31,269 nt of DNA, from positions 1-31,269 of the forward strand of contig UQZM01000018.1 of assembly GCA_900545615.1 (NCBI GenBank), in the 5' to 3' direction. This stretch comes from an uncultured Collinsella sp. (lineage in GTDB: Bacteria; Actinomycetota; Coriobacteriia; Coriobacteriales; Coriobacteriaceae). The notes under the pieces are model-generated. The model was not told the origin of the DNA. It saw only the letters and a list, made by a program, of their open reading frames with translations, and searched no databases. Shown in pieces: positions 15,560 through 22,900 of the stretch (the first letter of the stretch is position 1; each line of letters opens with the position of its first letter). Made by a program: the position numbers and the translations under genes.

Positions 15560-15636
15560 GGCCCGTTCGTCTAGCGGTTTAGGACGCCGCCCTCTCAAGG
15601 CGGAGATCACCAGTTCGAATCTGGTACGGGCTACCA
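15560..15636 (+). tRNA. tRNA-Glu (CUC anticodon)
   Basis: The acceptor GGCCCGT pairs with ACGGGCT (first pair G-T), the anticodon stem CCGCC/GGCGG holds loop CTCTCAA with anticodon CTC, and the T arm contains CAGTTCGAATCTG. CCA is encoded at 15634-15636. It lies 17 bases after tRNA-Gln and is probably processed from the same transcript. Confidence 0.95.
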
Positions 15637-15646
15637 AAATTGAACT

Positions 15647-15676
15647 CCCGGGCCTCGCAAGAGACCCGGGTTTTGT
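15647..15676 (+). terminator. intrinsic terminator of the tRNA unit
   Basis: CCCGGG-C-CTC (15647-15656) pairs with GAG-A-CCCGGG (15661-15670), one C-A mismatch, tetraloop GCAA, followed by TTTTG. It ends ten bases after the tRNA-Glu CCA region begins to be cleared. Confidence 0.85.
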
Positions 15677-15731
15677 GTATTGACCGATGTTTAAGGCGCG
15701 TTGAGTCTGCCGCCTGGACCGAGGAGTTGTC

Positions 15732-16649
15732 ATGGACCTGCCCATCAGCTTGCAAGACATCACGTATGCCGAGAACTATCTGGCGCAGGGCGACCTGGCT
15801 ACGGCGACGCCGCTGCTGGAGCGCCTGGTGGAGCTCGCCGAGGAGTATATCGACGCCGAGTGCAAGACGGAGGAGAAGCGCCAATACTTTAGCTTTGATA
15901 GCAAGTTTGAGCGCTTGGCCTATCGCCGCGTGGAGAAGGATCCGCGCGAGCTCGTGCAGGTCGAGGTGCCGTTTGACCGCCTGTACTCTGATATGGCGTT
16001 TGCCTACATTCGCCAGCAGGATTATGTGAGCGCTCGCAATGCCCTGATGCAGGCTGTGCGTTGGGACCCCATGAACTGCAACTATCGCTTGGATTTGGCC
16101 GAGCTGTTCCGCGCACTCGAAGACAAGCAGGAATGGGCATCGCTCTCGTTCTCGGTGCTGGAGCGTGCAAGCGATGGCAAGTGCGCCGCCCGCGCTTACG
16201 CCAATCTGGGTCAGTACTTCTTGGAGCCCGAGACCGAGAACGCTTCGGCTGCCGTGGGCTGCGCGCGTCTGGCGCTGCGCCTGGCGCCCAACGATGCGCA
16301 TACGACGCGCCTGCTCAACAAGATCCATGCCACCTATCCGGATGCCGCCGATGAGAGCGACGAGCACGTGATGGGTGAACTGGCCCTGCAAGGCGTTCCG
16401 ACCTCGCCTTCGGCCGAGATTGCCATCTGCCTGATTATGTGCGCGACCGATGCTGCAAGCGACGGCGACAAGCAGGAGGCGACGCGCCTGACGGTGCGTG
16501 CTCGCGACTTGGTGGGCGAGGAGGCCTGCGCGGCGATTATCAAACTGGTGCGCGAGAGCGATGCCGAGCTCAATGCCGAGCGCAAGGCAAAGCGCGAGGC
16601 TGCGGGCTCAAACGCCGATGGCGCCAAGGAGGCCGGCGATGCCCAGTAA
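15732..16649 (+). CDS. TPR-repeat protein of unknown function
   Basis: The 305-residue soluble protein is mostly helical. TPR-like units are visible: AENYLAQGDLATATPLLERL (about 13-32), DMAFAYIRQQDYVSARNALMQAVRWDP (about 87-113), and ARAYANLGQYFLEPETENASAAVGCARLALRLAP. The C-terminal ~50 residues are highly charged and Ala/Glu/Lys rich (NAERKAKREAAGSNADGAKE), probably a flexible tail. ATG 15732 follows GAGGAG. The 3' end overlaps smpB by 11 nt, so it is likely co-translated with smpB and could relate to translation quality control; that is inference from position only. Confidence 0.8.
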   Translation: MDLPISLQDITYAENYLAQGDLATATPLLERLVELAEEYIDAECKTEEKRQYFSFDSKFERLAYRRVEKDPRELVQVEVPFDRLYSDMAFAYIRQQDYVSARNALMQAVRWDPMNCNYRLDLAELFRALEDKQEWASLSFSVLERASDGKCAARAYANLGQYFLEPETENASAAVGCARLALRLAPNDAHTTRLLNKIHATYPDAADESDEHVMGELALQGVPTSPSAEIAICLIMCATDAASDGDKQEATRLTVRARDLVGEEACAAIIKLVRESDAELNAERKAKREAAGSNADGAKEAGDAQ

Positions 16650-17109
16650 GCGCGAGCGCAAACTCATTTCCAAGAATCGCTCGGCACATCACGAGTACTT
16701 TATCGATGAGACGTTTGAGTGCGGTATTGAGCTGAGCGGCACCGAGGTCAAGTCGATTCGCGAGCGCGCCTGTCAGATCACTGACACTTTTGCGCTGATT
16801 CGTGGCGGCGAGTGCTGGCTCGTCGGACTGCATATCCACCCTTATAGCCATGGTGGCGTGTGGAATCGCGATCCCGACCGTCGGCGTCGTCTGCTGCTGC
16901 ACCGCAAGGAGATCGACTTTCTTGACGGCAAACTTCGCAACCGTGGTTATGCGCTGGTTCCGTTGGAGCTCTACTTTAATACGGACGGCCGCGTAAAGCT
17001 GCTGCTGGGTCTGGGTCGCGGCAAGAAGCTCTACGACAAGCGCGAGGACATGGCCAAGCGTGATGTCCAACGCGAGATCGACCGCGCCCTTAAGGAACGC
17101 AACCGCTAG
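16639..17109 (+). CDS. smpB: SsrA-binding protein SmpB
   Basis: SmpB binds tmRNA and delivers it to stalled ribosomes in trans-translation. The 156-residue length fits. Motifs: SKNRSAHHEYFIDETFECGI, LSGTEVKSIRERACQITDTF, HIHPYSHGG, LLLHRKEIDFLDGKL, and the basic C-terminal tail GRGKKLYDKREDMAKRDVQR that enters the decoding centre. ATG 16639 follows AAGGAGG and lies inside the end of the TPR gene. No tmRNA gene is recognisable in the window. Confidence 0.96.
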   Translation: MPSKRERKLISKNRSAHHEYFIDETFECGIELSGTEVKSIRERACQITDTFALIRGGECWLVGLHIHPYSHGGVWNRDPDRRRRLLLHRKEIDFLDGKLRNRGYALVPLELYFNTDGRVKLLLGLGRGKKLYDKREDMAKRDVQREIDRALKERNR

Positions 17110-17119
17110 GCACTCTGTA

Positions 17120-17186
17120 AGTTGCGGTGGAATACGGACTGTTTTTCCTGTTTGAGGGGCTATTCAGTCCCTATTTCACCGCAACT
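17120..17186. repeat. class C hairpin repeat, 67 nt
   Basis: AGTTGCGGTGGAATACGGAC (from 17120) and its partner arm at 17165-17186 pair at 20 of 22 positions across a 23-nt loop that contains TTTGAGG. The same left arm recurs at the window end (31237-31258). It starts 11 bases after the smpB stop and has no T tract of its own. Confidence 0.85.
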
Positions 17187-17228
17187 GCGGGCGTCTCATC
17201 TTTCTTACTGTTCTGACACATATGTCTC

Positions 17229-17262
17229 AAAGGCGGCGTCCGTTATGGGTGCCGCCTTTTTT
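17229..17262 (+). terminator. intrinsic terminator downstream of smpB
   Basis: AAAGGCGGC (17229-17237) pairs with GCCGCCTTT (17251-17259), and the stem extends inward through two wobbles and two GC pairs to a small loop; six T residues follow in total. It ends the smpB transcript, about 120 bases after its stop. Confidence 0.88.
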
Positions 17263-17313
17263 GTGGGTACATACATTCATGAGGTTCCAACCCGAGCTAG
17301 GGGAGTGATCGTT

Positions 17314-17817
17314 ATGGACAAAACTGCGTTCTTTACCATGCCGAGCGGTCTGTACGTGGTGAGTGCTGCGGCAGACGGGCTGCGCGCCGGCTGCGTCATC
17401 AACACTGCGGTGCAGGTGACGTCCATGCCGCCGCGTATTTCGGTTGCCGTGAACAAGGACAATGTCACCTCGGGCGTTATCGCATCGGCCAAAGCGTTCG
17501 CGCTGACCGTGATCGATCAGACCGCCGACATGCTCTACATCGGTAACTTTGGGTTCCGCACCAGCAGCGATTATGACAAGTTTGCCAAATACGAGACCCG
17601 CGAGACGGCTCTGGGCATGCCCTATGTGCCCGAGCATGCGGCGGCCCTGTTTAGCTGCCGTTTGATCGACACTGTGGATGTGGGCACGCATCTGCTGTTT
17701 ATCGGCGAGGTCGAGGATGCCGAGCGCCTGAGCGACGAGACGCCGCTGACGTACGACTACTATCACAAGGTGCTAAAGGGCAAGACGCCGCCCAAAGCCT
17801 CGTCGTATCAAGGCTAG
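17314..17817 (+). CDS. flavin reductase-like FMN-binding protein
   Basis: The 167-residue product has the split-barrel flavin reductase fold: TMPSGLYVVSAAADGLRAGC, then VINTAVQVTSMPPRISVAVNK (the classic N-T-x-x-Q-V-(T/S) stretch), HxG-type region replaced by TSGVIASAKAFALTVID, and LFSCRLIDTVDVGTHLLFIG near the end. In anaerobes, such FMN proteins (flavoredoxin, or the HRB domain of high-molecular-weight rubredoxin) pass electrons with rubredoxin, and a rubredoxin gene follows here 88 bp downstream. ATG 17314 follows GGGGAG; the upstream in-frame starts lie across the preceding terminator. Likely a role in oxygen or NO detoxification electron transfer, by inference. Confidence 0.85.
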   Translation: MDKTAFFTMPSGLYVVSAAADGLRAGCVINTAVQVTSMPPRISVAVNKDNVTSGVIASAKAFALTVIDQTADMLYIGNFGFRTSSDYDKFAKYETRETALGMPYVPEHAAALFSCRLIDTVDVGTHLLFIGEVEDAERLSDETPLTYDYYHKVLKGKTPPKASSYQG

Positions 17818-17834
17818 AAATGTTCTAAAAATAC

Positions 17835-17862
17835 TTGCATTATCTTATTGAGAATATATACT
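17835..17862 (+). promoter_or_regulatory. rubredoxin promoter with overlapping AT-rich inverted repeat
   Basis: TTGCAT (17835-17840) and TATACT (17857-17862), spacing 16 bp, form a good sigma-70-type promoter 44 bp before the rubredoxin start. CTTATT (17844-17849) and AATAAG (17863-17868) form an inverted repeat that spans the spacer and the -10 box, a likely operator position. The ~50-bp AT-rich stretch stands out from its GC-rich surroundings. Confidence 0.65.
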
Positions 17863-17905
17863 AATAAGTAAGTACACCAGCAGTCACGTTCGAGAGGAGA
17901 ACATC

Positions 17906-18049
17906 ATGGCTGAGGAGAAGAAGACGTATAAGTTTGTGTGCACCGTTTGCGGTTACGAGGTTGAGGTCGACACGCCCGAGCTGCCCGAGGACTACGTGTG
18001 CCCGGTGTGCGGCGTCGGTCCCGATCAGTTTGAGCTCGTCGAGGAGTAA
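17906..18049 (+). CDS. rubredoxin-type small iron protein, 47 residues
   Basis: The small protein begins MAEEKKTYKFVCTVCGYEVE. It has the two rubredoxin knuckles, Cys12-x-x-Cys15-Gly-Tyr and Cys32-Pro-x-Cys35-Gly, which bind one iron atom by four thiolates. The typical Asp-Trp between the knuckles is absent and the inter-knuckle region is short (16 residues between Cys15 and Cys32 rather than about 26), so it is a minimal rubredoxin-like domain as found in HRB and rubrerythrin. ATG 17906 follows GAGAGGAG. It probably exchanges electrons with the flavin protein upstream. A terminator follows at 18090. Confidence 0.9.
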   Translation: MAEEKKTYKFVCTVCGYEVEVDTPELPEDYVCPVCGVGPDQFELVEE

Positions 18050-18089
18050 CTCGCAGACACACGGCTCGTATCAACGCATAGCTCTGTCC

Positions 18090-18126
18090 AAGGGCCTCGG
18101 TCGAATTCTCGGCCGGGGCCCTTTTC
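18090..18126 (+). terminator. intrinsic terminator after rubredoxin
   Basis: AAGGGCCTCGG (18090-18100) pairs with CCGGGGCCCTT (18113-18123), one T-G wobble, followed by TTTTCC. Confidence 0.82.
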
Positions 18127-18193
18127 CTCCGTCCCCAAGGGATCACGGTTGCTGTTGGCCGATCCTGTCTGTTGTGAGTCCGGTCGACCTTTT

Positions 18194-18330
18194 GTCTTAA
18201 TCTGTAACGTCTAACGGCTCAAAACGGGTCTTCCTGTTACAGATCGATACAAACGGAGCTGTCCTTCGGAATGATCTCGATCTGTAACATCTAGACATCA
18301 AAAGAGGGTCTAGATGTTACAGATCGAGAC
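18194..18330. repeat. class A hairpin repeats A1 and A2, 80 bp apart
   Basis: A1 (18194-18250) and A2 (18274-18330) are each 57 nt arm to arm, with centres 80 bp apart. Core arms are ATCTGTAAC and GTTACAGAT. In A2 the stem extends to 22 perfect base pairs (18275-18296 with 18308-18329), leaving an 11-nt loop ATCAAAAGAGG. They lie between the convergent rubredoxin and Nramp genes, where they could add bidirectional transcript ends, though no T tracts adjoin them. Confidence 0.92.
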
Positions 18331-18357
18331 GTTTGCCTGGGTAGGTGCCCCGTCCCA

Positions 18358-19614
18358 TTACATCCCTGTCAACAACACGACATCGAGAATCGTCACGATG
18401 GCACCGATCCCTACGAGCAGCGCGTTGAGCGGGCGCGAGTTGGCGTATTTGCCCATGACGCGGGGCGAACTGGTGAGTCGTATGAGCACAAAGACCGTAA
18501 TCGGCAGCTGAAGCGACAGCAGTGCCTGACTCCAAATGAGACCCTCAAAAGGATTCGGGACGACCAAGCACGCCGCCACTGCGCCGACGAAACAGGCCGC
18601 CACCCCGATCGAGGAATGTCGGTCGTGGATGTCGTATTCCTCGTCGAACATGCCCGCAGTGATGGTGCCTGCCGCCATGCCCGCCGTCACGCTACTCGAG
18701 AGGCCCGCGAACAGCAGCGCTACCGCAAAGATGGTCGAGCTCGCCGGGCCCAAGATGGGGGAGAGCGTGGCCGCTGCGACGGCGAGGTCGTCTACGACCA
18801 TGCCGTGCGCAAAGAAGGTCGTTGCGGCAAGGATGACCATGGCCGAGTTGATTGCCCAGCCCACGCCCATCGAAAAGAGCGTGTCGAAGAGCTCGTAGTG
18901 CAGACGTTCTTCGATAACTTGCTCGCCTTGGCCTTCGAAGTGCATGGATTGGATGACCTCGGAGTGCAGAAAAAGGTTGTGTGGCATAACGACCGCACCC
19001 AGGACACTCACGATAATCGTTGCCGAGTCGGCAGGCATGCTGGGGATGATCCAGCTTGCGGTTGCTTGCGGCCAGTCGACTTTGACCAGCGCGAGCTCTG
19101 CTAAAAACGAGAGTCCCACCACACCCACGAAGGCGATGATCCAGCGTTCGGCGCGCTTGTAGGAGCTCGTCATGAGCATCGCCATCGATACTGCCGCCAC
19201 GATGACGCAGCCCGCGCGCACGGGCAGCCCAAAGAGCATTTGAAGGGCAATCGCGCCGCCCAGGACTTCGGCCATGGCGGTGGCGATGGTCGCGAGATAG
19301 GCGCTGGCGAGCACCGTACGCCCAACGAAGCGGGGGAGAAAGCGGGTCGTGGCCTCGGCAAGGCAGACGCCCGTGGCGATGCCCAAGTGCGCCGCGTTGT
19401 GCTGCAGCACGATGAGCATGATCGTGGACAGCGTGACGATCCACAACAGCGCGTAGCCAAACTGCGAGCCGGCGGCCATGTTGGAGGCCCAGTTCCCCGG
19501 ATCGATAAAGCCGACGGTCACGAGCAGCCCGGGGCCGATATGCCGTGCAATGTCTAGGCCTCCGTGACCACCGGTGCGTCGGGAGCCAAAATGATGTTTG
19601 AGATGGTTGAGCAT
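18358..19614 (-). CDS. Nramp family divalent metal transporter
   Basis: The 418-residue membrane protein begins MLNHLKHHFGSRRTGGHGGL. The Nramp metal-site motifs are intact: DPGN (Asp38-Asn41 in VGFIDPGNWASNMAAGS) in TM1 and VVMPHNLFLHSEVIQS in TM6, whose Met and preceding Ala line the site for Mn2+/Fe2+ with proton coupling. About eleven hydrophobic segments are visible. The start is 19614, six bases after GGAG on the minus strand; the upstream in-frame codon at 19650 has no ribosome site. It is flanked by class A hairpins on both sides (18194-18330 and 19738-19794). Manganese is the most likely substrate by family, but iron is possible. Confidence 0.92.
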   Translation of the reverse strand: MLNHLKHHFGSRRTGGHGGLDIARHIGPGLLVTVGFIDPGNWASNMAAGSQFGYALLWIVTLSTIMLIVLQHNAAHLGIATGVCLAEATTRFLPRFVGRTVLASAYLATIATAMAEVLGGAIALQMLFGLPVRAGCVIVAAVSMAMLMTSSYKRAERWIIAFVGVVGLSFLAELALVKVDWPQATASWIIPSMPADSATIIVSVLGAVVMPHNLFLHSEVIQSMHFEGQGEQVIEERLHYELFDTLFSMGVGWAINSAMVILAATTFFAHGMVVDDLAVAAATLSPILGPASSTIFAVALLFAGLSSSVTAGMAAGTITAGMFDEEYDIHDRHSSIGVAACFVGAVAACLVVPNPFEGLIWSQALLSLQLPITVFVLIRLTSSPRVMGKYANSRPLNALLVGIGAIVTILDVVLLTGM

Positions 19615-19737
19615 GGTGAGCTCCTGCGTGCCGTTTGTTTGACGCCGCAAAGGATACCCGTTTTAGGCTAAAAAGTTAATCAAAGCTAACAAAATTGTTG
19701 TATTTGAATAGGATGGTGAAAGGGGGGTTACCGAAAT

Positions 19738-19794
19738 GTCTTGATCTGTAACATCTAGGCGCCAAAATTGGGTCTTCCTGTTACAGATTGAGAT
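19738..19794. repeat. class A hairpin repeat A3
   Basis: A 57-nt unit with arms GTCTTGATCTGTAAC (19738-19752) and GTTACAGATTGAGAT (19780-19794). The core nine pairs are perfect and the outer ones partly decayed. The loop contains GCCAAAATTGGG. It sits in the 363-bp gap between the divergent Nramp and gltB starts (19615-19977), which has no other gene. Confidence 0.88.
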
Positions 19795-19877
19795 GTTTGA
19801 AGAGGTGAGTTTGCAGGCCGAACTTGGGGCCTATGTTGTCGTCCTTGAGGTCGGCGGTGCCCACTCGCAGGGCGCGC

Positions 19878-19909
19878 GTTACGCAATTGTTTCGAAACGG
19901 GCGGGAAAC
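19878..19909 (+). promoter_or_regulatory. possible GlnR-like box before gltB
   Basis: GTTAC (19878), GTTTC (19889), GAAAC (19894) and GAAAC (19905) occur with the 11-bp phasing (five bases, six-base gap) known for actinobacterial GlnR sites of the form GTnAC-n6-GaAAC. A possible -10 box TAGTAT follows at 19931 with no good -35, as expected for an activated promoter. It is about 70-100 bp before the gltB start. The match is suggestive only, and I cannot see whether this organism has GlnR. Confidence 0.35.
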
Positions 19910-19977
19910 ACAACGGGCCGGCGATGCACCTAGTATGCCTAGTCAACTGACTGTCTAACACCTAGGGGAGGATCGCG

Positions 19978-22900
19978 ATGCAGGCAGATTCCGCTCAGCA
20001 GCAGGGCCTTTATCGCCCCGAATTCGACCACGATGCATGTGGCATCGGCGCGCTTGCCGATATCAACGGCGAGCGCCATCACCAGATTCTGGACGACGCG
20101 CTGTCCATTCTGGTCAACTTGGAGCACCGCGGCGGCACGGGACTCGAGAAGAATACCGGCGACGGCGCCGGCATCCTGTTCCAGGTTCCGCATCATTTTT
20201 TCCGCAAAGAGGCTCAAAAGTGCGGCCAGATTCTGCCGGCAGAGGGCGACTATGGCGTGGCCATGCTGTTCTTCCCGCAGGACGACAAGGGCGTAGAGGA
20301 TGCCCGTCGCGTGTTTGAGGAGGGCTGCGCCGAGGCCGGCGTGCCGCTGCTCTTTTGGCGCGAGGTGCCCGTCGACCCGCACGACCTGGGTGAGACGGCC
20401 CGCGCCTGCATGCCTACCATCCTGCAGGCCTTTCTGGGCCGCCCCGACGACACGCCGGTCGGCGACGCATTCGAGCGCCGCCTGTACGTGTGCCGCCGCA
20501 CCATCGAGAAGAAGGCCGACGCCGAGTTTGCCCTGCGCGACAAGATTTTCTACGTCTGCTCCATGAGCTCGCGCACCATCGTGTACAAGGGCATGCTGGT
20601 CGCCACGCAGATGCGCCGCTTCTTCATCGATCTCAACGACGCCGCCGTCAAAACGGCCGTGGCGCTCGTCCACTCGCGCTACTCTACCAACACCACGCCC
20701 AGCTGGGAGCGTGCGCACCCCAACCGTTTTATCATTCACAACGGCGAGATCAACACCCTCAAGGGCAACGTCAACTGGATTCGCGCCCGCGAACCCAACC
20801 TGTACAGCCCCGTGTTGCAGCACGATCTTGAGCGCGTGATGCCCATCATCAACCGCGAGGGCTCCGACTCCGCGATTCTGGACAACGTGCTCGAGTTCTT
20901 GGTCATGAACGGTCGCCCGCTCACGCGTGCCGCATCCATGCTGCTGCCCGAGCCGTGGGACCACAACGACAATCTGAGCGAGGAGCGCCGCGCCTACGAC
21001 GCCTACCAGTCCATGCTCATGGAGCCGTGGGATGGCCCGGCGGCCATCGCCTTTACCGACGGTCGCACGCTGGGTGCCGCCCTCGACCGTAACGGCCTAC
21101 GTCCCGCCCGTTACTATGTGACGCGCGACGGCCGCTTTATGCTGGCAAGCGAGGTGGGCACCATCGAGGTGAGCCCCGAGAACATCCTGACGAGCGGCTG
21201 TCTGGGGCCGGGCCAGATGCTCGAGGTCGATTTTGCCCGTGGCCGTGTGATCTACAACGACGAGCTGCGCGCCCGTTACGCCAAGGAAAAGCCCTACCGT
21301 GATTGGATTGCCGAGGAGACGCTAACCGTTGACGCGCTCGATGAGCCCGTTGCGGCAACGCCCGCCGAGGACGCCGAGGTGCCCGCCGCCGTGCGTATGG
21401 CCAAGCTCGGCTACCACTGGGATGACGTCGACGAGGTCGTGCGTCCCATGGCCCAGCAGGGCAAGGCACCGCTCGCTTCGATGGGCATCGATGCGCCGCT
21501 GGCCTGCCTGTCTAAGAAGACGCGCTCGTTCTTTGACTACTTCTATCAGTTGTTCGCCCAGGTCACGAACCCGCCCATCGATGCCCTTCGCGAGCATATG
21601 GTGACTTCGACCACGCTCTACCTGGGCAACCACGGCAACCTGCTCGAGGATTCCCGTACGGCCTGCCAGCTGGTGCGCTTGGAGCGTCCGCTGCTGAGCG
21701 AGGAGGAGTTTGACCGCATCTGCGCCATCGACCGCGTGGGCTTTAAGGCTCGCCGCTTCCGTGCCGTCTACCGCCGCGACGCCGGCGAGGGCGCGCTGCA
21801 GGCTGCGCTCAAGCAGCTTGCCGAAGACGTCGAGGCTGCGGTTCGCGATGGCGTGAACATCGTGGTGCTGAGCGACCGTGCCGCTGCGGGCGAGGTGCCC
21901 GTGCCGTCGCTGCTCGCCGTGGGCTGCGTGCACAACCACCTGATCCGTGCCGGCGTGCGCACCTTTGCCGATATCGTGGTGGAGTGTGGCGACGCCGTGT
22001 CTCCGCACGACTTTGCGGCGCTGGTGGGCTACTCCGCAAGCGGCATCTACCCGTACAACGCGCATGCGTGCATCCGCAATCTGGCGGCACGCGGCGACCT
22101 GGACGTGACGGCCGAGCAGGGCATCGCCAATTACAACAAGGCCGCGACGGCGGGCATCGTCTCCATCATGTCCAAGATGGGCATCTCCACGGCGCAGAGC
22201 TACCACTCCGCGCAGATCTTCGAGGCCGTTGGCTTTACGCCGGAGTTCGTCAACGCGTACTTCGCCGGCACGGTGAGCCGTGTGGGCGGTATGGGTGTCG
22301 AGGACGTCGAACGCGAGCAAAATGAGCGCTATGACGCCGCGCTCGCTATCCTTAAGAGCCCGGCTCCCGATCAGCTGCCCACGTTGGGCCTGACCAAGTG
22401 GCGCCCGCTCGGCGGCGAGGATCACCTCATCGATCCGCAGACTGTCTACTTGCTGCAGACCGCCTGCCGTGAGGACAGCTACGACACCTTTAAGGAGTAC
22501 AGCGCCCGCCTGCACCGCACCGGCCGTGCCGTGCGCCTGCGCGACCTGCTGGACTTTGATGTCAGCGGCCGCACTCCGGTGGCACTCGACGAGGTCGAGC
22601 CCGCGCTCAACATCGTCCGCCGCTTTAACACCGGCGCCATGTCGTACGGTTCCATCAGCAAAGAGGCACACGAGTGCATGGCCATCGCCATGAACCGCCT
22701 GCATGGCCGTTCCAACTCCGGCGAGGGCGGCGAGGACCCGCGCCGCGAGACCCCGCTGGCTAACGGTGACTCCAAGAACTCCGCGATCAAGCAGGTAGCA
22801 AGTGCGCGATTTGGCGTGACGAGCCGCTACCTGTGCAGCGCCTTCGAGATTCAGATCAAGATGGCCCAGGGCGCCAAGCCCGGCGAGGGCGGCCACCTAC

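Noticed and set aside
15469..15636. tRNA genes as the integration site of a genomic island
   Set aside because: No integrase gene and no repeated tRNA 3' end was seen near the pair.
17110..17313. tmRNA (ssrA) gene next to smpB
   Set aside because: The gap is only about 200 bp and is filled by the class C hairpin and a terminator; no tRNA-Ala-like ends or tag-coding frame are visible.
21322..22896. Long minus-strand open frame (524 codons) opposite gltB
   Set aside because: A shadow of the gltB codon pattern in GC-rich DNA; no ribosome site and no protein motifs, while the + frame has all GltB domains.
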